Assembly (NCBI RefSeq): GCF_016899425.1
Contig: NZ_CP045994.1
Span: forward strand, 2,356,001 to 2,420,000
Length of the DNA: 64,000 bases
DNA from: Burkholderia sp. MS389
GTDB taxonomy: Bacteria; Pseudomonadota; Gammaproteobacteria; Burkholderiales; Burkholderiaceae
Reading direction: 5' to 3'
Shown: positions 33,696 through 45,512 of the stretch, piece by piece
How the letters are laid out: the number at the start of each line of letters is the position of its first letter
How positions within the stretch are numbered: the stretch's first letter is position 1
The notes under the pieces: generated by a model
Told to the model about the DNA's origin: nothing
Databases searched by the model: none
Seen by the model: only the letters and a program-made list of their open reading frames with translations
Translations under genes and position numbers: made by a program

Positions 33696-36353
33696 ATGAC
33701 CACGCTGTCGCCCGAAGCCTTCGCAGGCCACACCCCGATGATGCAGCAGTACCTGCGCATCAAGGCCGATCATCCGGACACGCTCGTCTTCTACCGGATG
33801 GGCGACTTCTACGAGCTGTTCTTCGAGGATGCGGAAAAAGCGGCCCGCCTGCTCGACCTGACCCTCACGCAGCGCGGTGCGTCGGCCGGCACGCCGATCA
33901 AGATGGCCGGCGTCCCGCATCACGCGGTCGAGCAGTATCTGGCGAAGCTCGTGAAGATGGGCGAATCGGTCGCGATCTGCGAGCAGATCGGCGATCCAGC
34001 CACGTCGAAGGGCCCGGTCGAGCGCAAGGTCGTGCGCGTCGTCACGCCCGGCACGCTGACCGATGCCGCGCTGCTGTCCGACAAGAACGACGTCTACCTG
34101 CTCGCGATGTGCACCGGCCACAACAAGCGCGGCGTCGCGGTCAATATCGGCCTCGCGTGGCTGAACCTCGCGAGCGGTGCGTTGCGGCTCGCCGAGATCG
34201 AGCCCGAACAGCTCGCCGCCGCGCTCGAGCGCATCCGGCCGGCCGAAATCCTGACCCCGGACGGCGCGACCGACGCCCTTCCCGCCGGCGCGGGCGCAAG
34301 CAAGCGCATGCCGGCCTGGCACTTCGACATCGCGTCGGGCACGCAGCGTCTGTGCGACCAGCTCGACGTCGCGAGTCTCGACGGTTTCGGCGCGCATTCA
34401 CTGACGAGCGCGTGCGGTGCGGCCGGCGCGCTGCTGCTCTACGCAGCGGCCACGCAAGGCCAGCAACTGCGGCACGTGCGCAGCCTGAAGGTCGAGAACG
34501 AAACCGAATACATCGGGCTCGATCCGGCCACGCGCCGCAATCTCGAACTGACCGAGACGCTGCGCGGCACCGAGTCGCCCACGCTGTATTCGCTGCTCGA
34601 CACCTGCTGCACGACGATGGGCAGCCGCCTGCTGCGTCACTGGCTGCATCACCCGCCGCGCGCGTCGGTCGCCGCGCAGTCGCGCCAGCAGGCGATCGGC
34701 GCGCTGCTCGATGCGCCGGCCAACGCAAGCCTCGATGCGCTGCGCAGCGCGCTGCGCCAGATCGCCGACGTCGAACGGATCACCGGGCGGCTCGCGCTGC
34801 TGTCCGCTCGCCCGCGCGACCTGTCGAGCCTGCGCGACACGTTCGCCGCGCTGCCGGCGCTGCGCGAGCGCATCGGCGCGATCGTCGCGAACGCGGATGC
34901 GCTCGCGCGCGTCGACGCGGCGCTCGCGCCGCCCGCCGAATGCCTCGACCTGCTGACGAGCGCGATCGCCACCGAGCCGGCCGCGATGGTGCGCGACGGC
35001 GGCGTGATCGCGCGCGGCTACGATGCCGAGCTCGACGAGTTGCGAGACATTTCGGAGAACTGCGGGCAGTTCCTGATCGATCTCGAAGCGCGCGAGCGCG
35101 CGCGCACCGGCATCGCGAACCTGCGCGTCGAATACAACAAGGTGCACGGGTTCTACATCGAGGTCACGCGCGGCCAGACCGACAAGGTGCCCGACGATTA
35201 CCGCCGCCGCCAGACGCTGAAGAACGCCGAGCGCTACATCACGCCGGAACTGAAGACCTTCGAGGACAAGGCGCTGTCCGCGCAGGAACGCGCATTGGCG
35301 CGCGAGCGCGCGCTGTACGACTCGGTGCTGCAGGCGCTGCTGCCGTTCATCCCCGAATGCCAGCGCGTCGCGTCGGCCCTCGCCGAGCTCGACCTGCTGG
35401 CGGCCTTCGCCGAACGCGCACGCGCGCTCGACTGGGTCGCGCCGACCTTCACCAACGAGATCGGCATCGAAATCGAGCAGGGTCGCCATCCGGTCGTCGA
35501 AGCGCAGGTCGAGCAGTTCATCGCGAACGACTGCCGGTTCGGCGGCGAGCGCAAGCTGCTGCTGATCACCGGCCCGAACATGGGCGGTAAGTCGACGTTC
35601 ATGCGACAGACCGCGCTGATTGCGCTGATGGCGTACGTCGGCAGCTACGTGCCGGCGAAGTCGGCGTGCTTCGGCCCGATCGACCGGATCTTCACGCGCA
35701 TCGGCGCGGCCGACGATCTCGCGGGCGGCCGCTCGACCTTCATGGTCGAGATGACCGAAGCCGCGGCGATCCTCAACGACGCGACGCCGCAAAGCCTCGT
35801 GCTGATGGACGAGATCGGCCGCGGCACGTCGACCTTCGACGGCCTCGCGCTCGCGTGGGCCATCGCGCGCCACCTGCTCGCGCACAACGCGTGCTACACG
35901 CTGTTCGCGACGCACTACTTCGAACTGACGCAACTGCCGGCCGAATTCCCGCAAGCGGCCAACGTCCACCTGTCGGCCGTCGAGCACGGCCACGGGATCG
36001 TGTTCCTGCACGCGGTCAACGAAGGCCCGGCGAACCAGAGCTACGGCCTACAGGTCGCGCAGCTCGCGGGCGTGCCGGCGCCGGTGATCCGCGCCGCGCG
36101 CAAGCACCTCGCGTATCTCGAACAGCAGTCGGCATCCCAGCACACGCCGCAACTCGATCTTTTCAGCGCGCCGCCGGCGGCCGTAGACGATCTCGAATGC
36201 GCGGACGCGCCGGCGCTGCCCGACACGCCGCATCCGGCGCTCGAAAAACTGCGCGACATCGATCCCGACGATCTCAAGCCGCGCGAGGCGCTCGACCTGC
36301 TGTACGAACTGCGTACGCTGGTCCGGTCGCACGATGCCGACGGGCACGCGTAA
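33696..36353 (+). CDS. mutS: DNA mismatch repair protein MutS
   Basis: The 885-residue protein has the mismatch-recognition [15 protein letters not shown] (Phe-X-Glu) near residue 35, connector and lever domains, then the ATPase: GPNMGGKST (Walker A) near 629, [16 protein letters not shown] (Walker B and signature) and FATHYFELT. The C-terminal tail keeps a helix-turn-helix tetramer-like region. It binds mispaired bases and recruits MutL. The last 20 bases overlap the next gene, so the two are probably translated from one message. Confidence 0.98.
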   Translation: MTTLSPEAFAGHTPMMQQYLRIKADHPDTLVFYRMGDFYELFFEDAEKAARLLDLTLTQRGASAGTPIKMAGVPHHAVEQYLAKLVKMGESVAICEQIGDPATSKGPVERKVVRVVTPGTLTDAALLSDKNDVYLLAMCTGHNKRGVAVNIGLAWLNLASGALRLAEIEPEQLAAALERIRPAEILTPDGATDALPAGAGASKRMPAWHFDIASGTQRLCDQLDVASLDGFGAHSLTSACGAAGALLLYAAATQGQQLRHVRSLKVENETEYIGLDPATRRNLELTETLRGTESPTLYSLLDTCCTTMGSRLLRHWLHHPPRASVAAQSRQQAIGALLDAPANASLDALRSALRQIADVERITGRLALLSARPRDLSSLRDTFAALPALRERIGAIVANADALARVDAALAPPAECLDLLTSAIATEPAAMVRDGGVIARGYDAELDELRDISENCGQFLIDLEARERARTGIANLRVEYNKVHGFYIEVTRGQTDKVPDDYRRRQTLKNAERYITPELKTFEDKALSAQERALARERALYDSVLQALLPFIPECQRVASALAELDLLAAFAERARALDWVAPTFTNEIGIEIEQGRHPVVEAQVEQFIANDCRFGGERKLLLITGPNMGGKSTFMRQTALIALMAYVGSYVPAKSACFGPIDRIFTRIGAADDLAGGRSTFMVEMTEAAAILNDATPQSLVLMDEIGRGTSTFDGLALAWAIARHLLAHNACYTLFATHYFELTQLPAEFPQAANVHLSAVEHGHGIVFLHAVNEGPANQSYGLQVAQLAGVPAPVIRAARKHLAYLEQQSASQHTPQLDLFSAPPAAVDDLECADAPALPDTPHPALEKLRDIDPDDLKPREALDLLYELRTLVRSHDADGHA

Positions 36354-37605
36354 GCGCGTTGCGCGCGGCCTGCCGGCCCGCGCCGCCGCCGCGCTGGTCG
36401 CGGCGGTCCTTGCGCTGGCGCAGGCCGCTGCGCTGGCCGCGCCGCCCAAGCGCAGCGCGGCGCCCTACTCGTTCGCGGTCGTGTCGGGCGTCATCAACGT
36501 CCCGGCGGACGAACCGGCCGCACAGCGGCTGCTCGATGCGATCGCACGCGAGCGCAACCTCGCGTTCGTCGTCTACGCAGGCGATCTCAAAGGCTCGAAG
36601 GAAGCATGCCGCGACACGCTGTATGCGCAGCGCGGCGCGATCCTGGATTCGGCGCGCGTGCCGCTCGTGTTCATTCCCGGCCACGACGACTGGATCGCGT
36701 GCAGCACCGCGGCCGGCGGCGGCTACGACCCGGTCGAGCGGCTCGATTTCCTGCGGCAGACGCTGCTCGCCGACGCGGCGCTGCCCGATCCCGGCGCGCT
36801 GCAGATTACGCGGGAAAGCGAAGTCGCACGGTTCCGGCCGTATCGCGAAAACGCACGCTGGATGCGCGACGACATCGTCTACGTCGCACTCAATGCGCCG
36901 GCGCCGAACAACCATTATTTGACGGCGGGCGGGCGCAACGGCGAATTCGAGGATCGCATCGTCGCGAACGGCTTCTGGATCGACCACGCGGCCGAATATG
37001 CGAAGCGGCGCGAAGCACGCGCGATGGTCGTGATTTTCGAAGGCGATCCGCAGTTCGAACGCTATGAACGCTCGGAGCGCTTCGCGTGGCTGCGTTTCAA
37101 CCGGCCGCGCGTGCGCGACGGCTTCCGTGAGCTGAAACGAACGCTGGTGAAGGCGGCGGCGACGTTCCGCGGCCCGATCCTGGTGATGCACGCGAGCGGC
37201 GAACCGCTGGCGAACGGCTTTCTGATCGACCGTCCGCTGCATGGCGACGACGGTGAGCTGGTAGGAAACGTGACGCGCGTCGCGATCGGACCGCGCCATC
37301 CGGCGAATCAGTGGGTGAAGGTCAGCGTCTCGCCGGCGCGGCAGACGATCTTCAACGTGAGCCTGCAGGAGGTGCCGAAGAACCTGCCGGTGCCGCCCAC
37401 GCTGCCGCTCGCGCCGCGCGACGACGTGCCGCTGCCGCAGATGCCGGAAATTCCCGCGCTGCCGGCGCTGCCCGACGCGTCGTCGGTCGCGCCGCCGCTG
37501 CAGGGCGACGGCGCCGCACCGGGCGGCGCGTCGTGGCCGGCACCATCCCCCGCATCGGGGCCGGCGCCGGGCCTGCCGGCAAGCTCAGTGCAGCGTACGC
37601 CCTGA
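36334..37605 (+). CDS. Exported metallophosphoesterase-like protein with Pro-rich tail
   Basis: The 423-residue protein starts within mutS and has a signal peptide ([18 protein letters not shown], then APP). The core resembles calcineurin-like phosphoesterases: [13 protein letters not shown] provides the GD motif, [12 protein letters not shown] replaces GNHD, and LVMHASGE a late His. The first D-x-H motif is replaced by VVSGVIN, so at least one metal ligand seems lost. The last 70 residues are Pro/Ala/Gly-rich. Location should be periplasm or outer surface. Enzyme activity is uncertain; it could be a binding protein. Its 3' end overlaps the slyD 3' end by 21 bases. Confidence 0.85.
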   Translation: MPTGTRKRVARGLPARAAAALVAAVLALAQAAALAAPPKRSAAPYSFAVVSGVINVPADEPAAQRLLDAIARERNLAFVVYAGDLKGSKEACRDTLYAQRGAILDSARVPLVFIPGHDDWIACSTAAGGGYDPVERLDFLRQTLLADAALPDPGALQITRESEVARFRPYRENARWMRDDIVYVALNAPAPNNHYLTAGGRNGEFEDRIVANGFWIDHAAEYAKRREARAMVVIFEGDPQFERYERSERFAWLRFNRPRVRDGFRELKRTLVKAAATFRGPILVMHASGEPLANGFLIDRPLHGDDGELVGNVTRVAIGPRHPANQWVKVSVSPARQTIFNVSLQEVPKNLPVPPTLPLAPRDDVPLPQMPEIPALPALPDASSVAPPLQGDGAAPGGASWPAPSPASGPAPGLPASSVQRTP

Positions 37606-38127
37606 CGGCGCTTCGCCGTCTTCGTCGTCATCCTCGTCGACGATCTCGAGCCCTTCCGCGCCATGCGCGTGCTCGTGCTCGATTTCGTCTTCGGTGGCTT
37701 CGCGAACGTCCTTCACGGTCAGCGCGAAACGCAGCGCCATGCCCGCCAGCGGGTGATTGCCGTCGAGCACGACCTTGTCTTCGGCGATATCGGTGACCGT
37801 ATAGATCAGCGAGTCGGCTTCCTCGTCACCGTCTTCCGGCGTGCCTTCGAACTGCATGCCCACTTCGAGCGGCTCGGGAAAACGGTCGCGCGGCTCGATC
37901 TTCACGAGTTCGGGATCGTAGTCGCCGAACGCATCTTCCGGCTCGAGCTGGATCTGCGCCTGGTAGCCCGCCTCGTGGCCGTCGAGCTGTTCCTCGATCT
38001 TGGGGAACGTGCCATCATAGCCGCCGTGCAGATAGACCATCGGCTCGTCGCTTTCCTCGATCAGATTGCCCTGTGCGTCCGACAGCTTGTAGGTGACCGA
38101 CACGACGGTGTTTTTTGCGATTTTCAT
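37585..38127 (-). CDS. slyD: FKBP-type peptidyl-prolyl isomerase SlyD
   Basis: The 180-residue protein begins IAKNTVVSVTYKLSDAQG and has the FKBP plus insert-in-flap arrangement, with VYLHGG and NHPLAGMALRFALTV as FKBP core marks. The tail has EHEHAHGAEGL and an acidic stretch, much shorter in His and Cys than in E. coli SlyD, so metal storage is probably weak. It acts as a cytoplasmic prolyl isomerase and chaperone. It is convergent with, and overlaps by 21 bases, the gene at 36334, and is divergent from the cupin gene at 38160. Confidence 0.95.
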   Translation of the reverse strand: MKIAKNTVVSVTYKLSDAQGNLIEESDEPMVYLHGGYDGTFPKIEEQLDGHEAGYQAQIQLEPEDAFGDYDPELVKIEPRDRFPEPLEVGMQFEGTPEDGDEEADSLIYTVTDIAEDKVVLDGNHPLAGMALRFALTVKDVREATEDEIEHEHAHGAEGLEIVDEDDDEDGEAPSGRTLH

Positions 38128-38159
38128 CCAATTCTCCCAAATACAAAACTCATTATACG

Positions 38160-39380
38160 ATGCGCAACCGGTCTCAAGCCGAACCGCGGGATGCCGCTGC
38201 CGCCCCGCTCGGCGCGCCGCCTTCCGATCTTCCCACGCCGCTGCTCGGCGGCCTGACGCCGGCGCAATTCATGCGCGGCTACTGGCAAAAGAAGCCGCTG
38301 CTGATCCGCCAGGCGATCCCCGGCGTCGCGTCGCCGGTCACGCGCGATGCATTGTTCGAACTCGCCGCCGACTATGACGCCGAATCGCGATTGATCACCC
38401 ATTTTCGTAACAAGTGGCAACTGTCGCACGGTCCGTTCGAGCCCGACTCGCTGCCTGCCGTCACGCGCAAATCCTGGACCTTGCTCGTGCAGGGGCTCGA
38501 CCTGCACGTCGACGCGGCCCGTGCGCTGCTCGACCGCTTCCGCTTCATCCCCGACGCGCGGCTGGACGACCTGATGATCTCGTATGCGACGGACGGCGGC
38601 GGCGTCGGCCCGCACTTCGATTCGTACGACGTCTTCCTGCTGCAGGTCGAAGGCCGGCGCCGCTGGCGGGTCGGCGCGCAGAAGGACCTGTCGCTGCAGC
38701 CGGACGTGCCGCTGAAGATCCTCGAGAACTTCGAGCCGAGCGACGAATGGGTGCTGGAACCCGGCGATATGCTGTACCTGCCGCCGCACATCGCGCACGA
38801 CGGCGTCGCCGAAGGCGAGTGCATGACCTGCTCGATCGGCTTTCGGGCCCCGTCCGCCGGCGAGCTGGGCGCCCAGTTCCTGTATTACCTCGCGGAGCGC
38901 GGCGGCCTGCGCGACGCGGGCGGCGACGACCTCTACCGCGATCCGAAGCAGCCGGCCGTCGACGCGCCCGCGCAGTTGCCGCCGGCGATGGTCGACCGTG
39001 TCGCCGAGATCGTCGACGCGATCCGCTGGCGCAAGCGCGACGTCGCCGAATTCCTCGGCTGCTACCTGAGCGAGCCCAAATCGAACGTCGTTTTCGACCC
39101 GCCCGAGCGTCCGCTGTCCGAGGCCGCGTTCGTTACGCAGGCATCACGCCGTGGCGTGCGTCTCGACAGAAGGGCCGCATTGATGTATAACGCGCGCTCG
39201 TACTTCATTAATGGCGAGGAAGGTCCGCTCGAGCAAGCCGAGGAATGGCTGCCCGAACTGGCCAATCAACGCCAGATGGAGGCGAAACGGTTTGTAACAC
39301 TATCCCGGGGTCCCTCGATGACAGCCTTGTTGCACGAGTGGTATCGTGCGGGCTGGATACGGGTCGGAAGCCGGAATTAG
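38160..39380 (+). CDS. roxA: JmjC-type cupin dioxygenase, ribosomal protein uL16 arginine hydroxylase-like
   Basis: The 406-residue protein has an N-terminal FMRGYWQKKPLLIR, typical of the YcfD/RoxA family, and the cupin iron site: GPHFDSYDVF (His and Asp of HxD) near residue 163 and LPPHIAHDG with the distal His. A C-terminal winged-helix region follows. In E. coli this enzyme hydroxylates an Arg of ribosomal protein L16 using 2-oxoglutarate and iron. The N-terminal 30 residues are Ala/Pro-rich. The ATG at 38160 is chosen over an upstream TTG because it lies next to the family start. Confidence 0.92.
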   Translation: MRNRSQAEPRDAAAAPLGAPPSDLPTPLLGGLTPAQFMRGYWQKKPLLIRQAIPGVASPVTRDALFELAADYDAESRLITHFRNKWQLSHGPFEPDSLPAVTRKSWTLLVQGLDLHVDAARALLDRFRFIPDARLDDLMISYATDGGGVGPHFDSYDVFLLQVEGRRRWRVGAQKDLSLQPDVPLKILENFEPSDEWVLEPGDMLYLPPHIAHDGVAEGECMTCSIGFRAPSAGELGAQFLYYLAERGGLRDAGGDDLYRDPKQPAVDAPAQLPPAMVDRVAEIVDAIRWRKRDVAEFLGCYLSEPKSNVVFDPPERPLSEAAFVTQASRRGVRLDRRAALMYNARSYFINGEEGPLEQAEEWLPELANQRQMEAKRFVTLSRGPSMTALLHEWYRAGWIRVGSRN

Positions 39381-39398
39381 TGTGAGTCGCCCCGTATG

Positions 39399-39424
39399 CC
39401 CATGCAGATCAAATTCTGTATGGG
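39399..39424. repeat. Ten-base-pair hairpin downstream of the cupin gene
   Basis: CCCATGCAGA at 39399-39408 pairs with TCTGTATGGG at 39415-39424, with one G-T pair and loop TCAAAT. It starts 18 bases after the stop at 39380. No T-run follows, so it may be a factor-dependent terminator or a protein-binding site. Confidence 0.55.
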
Positions 39425-39474
39425 AAAGACAACGTATTGACCCCGCATTTGTCGACGGTCGATAGGAAAGTGCA

Positions 39475-39480
39475 TATAAT
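39475..39480 (+). promoter_or_regulatory. Perfect -10 box for the Ala/Ser-rich lipoprotein gene
   Basis: TATAAT at 39475-39480 matches the sigma70 -10 consensus completely, which is rare in this GC-rich window. A TTGTCG at 39449 has 20 bases spacing and TCGACG at 39452 has 17; either would be weak. Transcription from here gives a leader of about 125 bases, containing an imperfect GTGC...GCAC hairpin around 39520-39558. Confidence 0.55.
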
Positions 39481-39612
39481 TTCCGCCCAAGCCGTAGGGA
39501 AGATTCACGCTCTAAGAAGTGCATCTCCACCAGCGGCCCAGGTCGGTGTTGGAGCACATTACCGGTATTGTTTCGCGCTGTTGCTTACCTTTAACCATAA
39601 AAGGACGTGATC

Positions 39613-39876
39613 ATGAAGAAATCCCTCCTCGTAGCTTCCCTGTTGGCTGCTGTTGCACTGGCTGCTTGCAACAAGAGCGCTGATCAAGCTGCTTCGTCGG
39701 CTGCTAGCGACGCATCGGCTGCTGCTTCGTCGGCTGCTTCGGCAGTTGCTGGTGCTGCGAGCGACGCTTCGGCTGCTGCTTCGTCGGCTTCGGCTGCTGC
39801 GAGCGACGCTGCTGCTGCAGTGGCGTCGGCTGCTTCGGCAGCGACGGCTGCTCCGGCTTCGGGCGCAAGCCAGTAA
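39613..39876 (+). CDS. Ala/Ser-rich low-complexity lipoprotein
   Basis: The 87-residue protein starts MKKSLLVASLLAAVALAAC, a lipoprotein signal with the lipobox Leu-Ala-Ala-Cys, so Cys19 should be lipidated. The mature part is almost only Ala, Ser, Asp and a few Val and Thr, in repeats of SAASDASAAASSAASA type. Such a pattern can form a long Ala-zipper helix like Lpp, or remain disordered. The gene uses gct codons more than its GC-rich neighbours and has a perfect -10 box, AAGGA ribosome site and a strong terminator, all signs of high expression. Function is unknown; an abundant envelope lipoprotein is likely. Confidence 0.88.
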   Translation: MKKSLLVASLLAAVALAACNKSADQAASSAASDASAAASSAASAVAGAASDASAAASSASAAASDAAAAVASAASAATAAPASGASQ

Positions 39877-39893
39877 GCCTTCAGCATCAGCTG

Positions 39894-39924
39894 AAAAAAA
39901 ACCGGCCCGAGGGCCGGTTTTTTT
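39894..39924 (+). terminator. Strong rho-independent terminator
   Basis: ACCGGCCC (39901-39908) pairs with GGGCCGGT (39911-39918), flanked by eight A before and seven T after on the plus strand. It closes the lipoprotein transcript 18-48 bases after its stop. The A-run allows function for minus-strand readthrough too. Confidence 0.93.
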
Positions 39925-39990
39925 ACGTCTGCCGCTTTCGAATCGAGCGCCCGGCAGCCGCTTCGGGCCGCCGCAGCGGCCCTGCCCCGC

Positions 39991-40767
39991 TCATCCGAGC
40001 ATCAGCCAGTCGAAGCCCGCGTCCTGCGAGGCCACGACCACGTCCTCCCCGTCCGTCCCGAGTACGCCGCCAAACGCCTGGCGGGCCAGTTCCGGCAGGT
40101 TGTTCTGCTGGCTCAGATGGGCCGCGACCAGATGCTGGAGACGGCTGCGTTCGAGCGACGCGAGGATGTCGGCCGCCGCGTCGTTGCTCAGGTGGCCGTG
40201 GTTGCCGCCGATCCGCGCCTTCAGCGACTGCGGATAGCGGCTCGCGGCCAGCATCGCGGTATCGTGGTTGGATTCAAGCACCAGCGCGTCACAGCCGCTC
40301 AGGACGGCCGTGATGTGCGGCGTAGCCATCCCGACGTCCGTCAGCACGCCGAGCCGGCGGTTTCCGTCCATGAACACGAACTGGAGCGGTTCCCGCGCAT
40401 CGTGCGGGACCGTATAGGGCATCACGGCCAGATCGCGTATCGCGGCCGTCTCGTCGCCCCACAGCACGTGGAGATCGACATCGGCCTCGTCCGCGCCCAC
40501 CGCGCGCGCGGTGCCCCAGCTCATGTAGAGCGGCAGCGACGCGCGGCGCGCGAGCGTCAGCGCACTGCCGACGTGGTCGCTGTGTTCGTGGGTAATGAGG
40601 ATCGCATCGAGATCGGCGATGCAGAGATTCAGTCGGCCGAGCCGGCGCTCGACCTCCTTGGCGGAAAAGCCGCAGTCGAGCAGCACGCGGGTGGTCGTCG
40701 TGCCGCTCGAGGCCTCGACGACCAGCGCGTTGCCTTCGCTGCCGCTTCCGAGGCTGGCGAATCGCAC
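39991..40767 (-). CDS. MBL-fold metallo-hydrolase, YycJ-like
   Basis: The 258-residue protein has ITHEHSDHVGS, the HxHxDH zinc motif near residue 60, an N-terminal FASLGSGSEGNALVVE strand pattern, and VLESNHD for a later ligand, as in the YycJ/WalJ branch. These are proposed nucleases or phosphodiesterases; substrate here is unknown. It begins with GTG at 40767, four bases after the bamC stop, and the dapA-bamC-hydrolase row is a usual beta-proteobacterial operon. Confidence 0.93.
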   Translation of the reverse strand: MRFASLGSGSEGNALVVEASSGTTTTRVLLDCGFSAKEVERRLGRLNLCIADLDAILITHEHSDHVGSALTLARRASLPLYMSWGTARAVGADEADVDLHVLWGDETAAIRDLAVMPYTVPHDAREPLQFVFMDGNRRLGVLTDVGMATPHITAVLSGCDALVLESNHDTAMLAASRYPQSLKARIGGNHGHLSNDAAADILASLERSRLQHLVAAHLSQQNNLPELARQAFGGVLGTDGEDVVVASQDAGFDWLMLG

Positions 40768-40771
40768 GCGC

Positions 40772-41917
40772 TCAGTTCAGCTGCGCGTGCAGCAGCGAAA
40801 TGATCCGCTGCGCGTCCGACGAGTTGTCGACTTGGCCGTTCGCGCCGATCACCGCCACCTGCGTGCCGCTGGCGCCTGCCGCGCGCACGTTGATCAGGTA
40901 TTCCTTGCCGGGCTTGGCTGCCGACGGGCCGCCGTAGAACAGCTTGCCGAACAGGCCGTCACGCTTGAGCTCTTCCATCGAATTCGCATAGCGCACGGTA
41001 TAGACGCCCTTCTCGCGGTCGCGATTGTCGACCGTGAAGTTGGTCCGGTCGAGCGCCAGGCCCACGCGCAGCCACGCGCGATCGAACGACTCGGCCAGTT
41101 GCAGCGTCGCCGCGCCGCCGCTCGTGTCGCTGACCTGCGCCGGCGCCGTCGCCGGGCGCGCATCGGTCAGCAACTGCTTCGCCTGCGCGTCGGTCAGGCC
41201 GAACTTCTGCATCAGCTTCGACAGGAACACGGCTTCGAGCACCGGGTTGCGCGGACGCTCCTCCCAGCGCGACGACGTGCCGCCCTGCGGGCCGACCATC
41301 ATTTCTTCCATCGCGCTATGCGTGATCGAGATGTCGGTGTTGCCGTCCGACGTCCGGTTCACGAGCGTGCGGAAGCGGTCGCGCGTGCCCGACGAGTACG
41401 CGAAATCGATGACCCGGCCGATCGTGCGGCGGAACCAGTCGTCCGGAATGTTCGCGCGGTTCTCGGCCCAGTCGGTGGCCATGATGCCCGTCGACGGCGC
41501 ATCGGTCTTCAGCGAGAAGCCGTTCTCCTGCCAGAACTCCTTCAGGATCGGCCACAGCTGCTCGGGCGTGCGGCCGTCGACGACGAGCCAGCGGCGATCG
41601 CCGTCGCGCTCGATGTGCATGCCGAGCGGATCCTGCGCGCTCGGGATGCCGTCGGTCGCGTTGCCCGCTTGCGTCGTGGCCCGCGGCGGCAGCGTGCCGA
41701 GTCCTGCGTTGGTCGGTGGCGCGACGAACTGCTGCGTCGTCTGCACCGGCTTCAGGTCGCTCGGCACCACGAGCGGCGGCGCCGAGCCGGTGTTCTTGTA
41801 GTTGACCCGGTCGGGGGCCAGGTAGTCGTTCAGCGTATCGCAGCCAGCGAGCGCGCCCAGCGCCAGCGCCACCACCGACAACTGGATGGCGCGAGAGGAA
41901 ATGGCGAAACGTTTCAT
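40772..41917 (-). CDS. bamC: Outer membrane assembly lipoprotein BamC
   Basis: The 381-residue protein has a lipoprotein signal ending ALGALAGC and the BamC-type N-terminal segment with DYKnTGsAPPL-like NYKNTGSAPPLVVP, followed by two helix-grip domains (WLVVDGRTPEQLWPILKEFW begins one). It belongs to the Bam complex that inserts beta-barrel proteins into the outer membrane. dapA lies upstream, as in E. coli where nlpB/bamC follows dapA. The linker near residues 240-265 is Ala/Pro/Thr-rich. Confidence 0.95.
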   Translation of the reverse strand: MKRFAISSRAIQLSVVALALGALAGCDTLNDYLAPDRVNYKNTGSAPPLVVPSDLKPVQTTQQFVAPPTNAGLGTLPPRATTQAGNATDGIPSAQDPLGMHIERDGDRRWLVVDGRTPEQLWPILKEFWQENGFSLKTDAPSTGIMATDWAENRANIPDDWFRRTIGRVIDFAYSSGTRDRFRTLVNRTSDGNTDISITHSAMEEMMVGPQGGTSSRWEERPRNPVLEAVFLSKLMQKFGLTDAQAKQLLTDARPATAPAQVSDTSGGAATLQLAESFDRAWLRVGLALDRTNFTVDNRDREKGVYTVRYANSMEELKRDGLFGKLFYGGPSAAKPGKEYLINVRAAGASGTQVAVIGANGQVDNSSDAQRIISLLHAQLN

Positions 41918-42028
41918 GAAATCCTTCGTCTTGCTAGAACGCTCGTCAGGAGCGGCGCCGGACGGAGCCGGCCGGTGCGGGTTGATCAGGGGTCGAGCCG
42001 GCGGCCGCAGGACGCGGCCGCGTCGGCA

Positions 42029-42934
<906 letters not shown>

Positions 42935-42969
42935 GAAACGCGATTGAGTATGTACCGGTAAACATTGAG

Positions 42970-42975
42970 ATTGTA
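42970..42975 (-). promoter_or_regulatory. Candidate -10 box for dapA
   Basis: TACAAT on the minus strand (42975-42970) lies 36 bases before the dapA ATG at 42934, giving a leader of about 28 bases. No convincing -35 was found; the upstream methyltransferase gene ends at 42981. Confidence 0.4.
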
Positions 42976-42980
42976 GCGGA

Positions 42981-43583
42981 TTAGCCGGGCAGTTCGTAAC
43001 GTGGAATTCCCGCCCCCGCCTTCGGGGTCGCGCCCTCGCGCACTGCGCTAAGACGCTGGACGAATGCCTCGCGCGGCGCGGCGATGAAACCGTCCTCGTA
43101 CGCGACCACCCGCAGGCGGCCGTGCACGGCGTCCAGCAACTCGCCCGGGGCGAGCAGGAACGCGGGGTTGGACGGTTTTCCGACCGTTTCGTTTCCTTGC
43201 GCGAAGGTTTCGTAGATCAGCACGCCGCCCGGCGCCACCGCATCGAGCAGATGGGGCCAGAGCGGACGATGCAGGTAGTTCGTGACGATCACGGCCGCGT
43301 ACTGCTCGCCGGCCGGCAGCGGCCACGGCGCGCCCTCGAGATCGGCCGCTCGGGCATCGACACCCGGAATCGCGCGCAATGCGGCCAGCGCGGCCGGATC
43401 GCGATCGAGCGCGACGACCGGATGCCCGCGCGACGCGAACCCGCGCGCATGGCGGCCGCCGCCCGCGGCGACGTCGAGCACCGCGCCGCCGGCCGGCACG
43501 AGCCGCGCCCATTGCGCGACCCAGCGCGACGGCTCGGCCTGGCCGACGTGGCCGCCCGCAGCGGCGATGACGGATTCGCTCAT
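42981..43583 (-). CDS. Class I SAM-dependent methyltransferase, unknown substrate
   Basis: The 200-residue protein has SAM motif [15 protein letters not shown] near residue 36 and the second-strand acidic residue in VALDRD, then [11 protein letters not shown] and [12 protein letters not shown]. It is like the TehB/Tellurite-resistance-type methyltransferases. Its start at ATG 43583 lies eight bases after the trpS stop; the longer frame upstream runs inside trpS. It has no signal or membrane segment. It probably shares the trpS transcript. Confidence 0.88.
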   Translation of the reverse strand: MSESVIAAAGGHVGQAEPSRWVAQWARLVPAGGAVLDVAAGGGRHARGFASRGHPVVALDRDPAALAALRAIPGVDARAADLEGAPWPLPAGEQYAAVIVTNYLHRPLWPHLLDAVAPGGVLIYETFAQGNETVGKPSNPAFLLAPGELLDAVHGRLRVVAYEDGFIAAPREAFVQRLSAVREGATPKAGAGIPRYELPG

Positions 43584-43591
43584 GCGCCGGA

Positions 43592-44794
<1,203 letters not shown>

Positions 44795-44802
44795 GATTGT
44801 CG

Positions 44803-45465
44803 TTAGAAAAGCGAGGCGAAGGGGGACAGGATGGCGCTCAGGACGGCGTAGCCGACATTGACGAGCGGACGCAGCCAGAAGTTCGTCAGCACGCCCGTCG
44901 TGACGAGCACGAGGACGATGATGAAACCGTACGGCTCGATGCGCGACAGCGCGATCGATTGCCTGGTCGGCAGCAGCGCCGCCAGGATGCGGCCGCCGTC
45001 GAGCGGCGGCAGCGGAAACAGGTTCAGCACGCCGAGCACGAGGTTCGCGCTGACGCCGGCGAACGCCATCCGCGTGAAGAACGGCTCGTCGACGCCGACG
45101 GCCGGCAGCACGAGCGTCAGCAGGCCCCAGACGAGCGCCTGCACGAAGTTGCAGGCCGGGCCCGCGAGCGCGACCCACAGGCTGCCCCAGCGCGGATTGC
45201 GCAGGTTGCCGAACGATACCGGCACCGGCTTCGCATAGCCGAACAGGAACGCGCCGCCGGTCAGGAAGTACATCGCGAGCGGAATGGCAATCGTGCCGAG
45301 CGGGTCGATGTGGCGCATCGGATTGAACGACACGCGCCCCATCGCGTACGCGGTGTTGTCGCCGAGCAGGCGTGCAGCGTAGCCATGCGCGGCCTCGTGC
45401 AGCGTGATCGCGAAGATCACGGGCAACGCGTAGACGGCGATGGTCTGTATCAGGGAAGCATCCAT
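44803..45465 (-). CDS. Site-2 protease family membrane protein (M50)
   Basis: The 220-residue protein has six or so hydrophobic segments, the zinc motif TLHEAAHGY near residue 22, and NLFPLPPLDGGR near 160 that supplies the third ligand. It should cut membrane-embedded substrates, which are unknown. The gene lies eight bases upstream of trpS and after a YrdC-family gene, a common beta-proteobacterial row. It has no PDZ domain, placing it among the small rhomboid-like S2P members. Confidence 0.94.
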   Translation of the reverse strand: MDASLIQTIAVYALPVIFAITLHEAAHGYAARLLGDNTAYAMGRVSFNPMRHIDPLGTIAIPLAMYFLTGGAFLFGYAKPVPVSFGNLRNPRWGSLWVALAGPACNFVQALVWGLLTLVLPAVGVDEPFFTRMAFAGVSANLVLGVLNLFPLPPLDGGRILAALLPTRQSIALSRIEPYGFIIVLVLVTTGVLTNFWLRPLVNVGYAVLSAILSPFASLF

Positions 45466-45512
45466 ATCGCGTTATTGTAACAAGCGCACTCGCGCAAAAA
45501 TGAACGGCGCGC

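Noticed and set aside
39613..39876. CRISPR array or tandem DNA repeat
   Set aside because: The repetition comes from Ala/Ser codons; spacing is irregular and there are no spacers.
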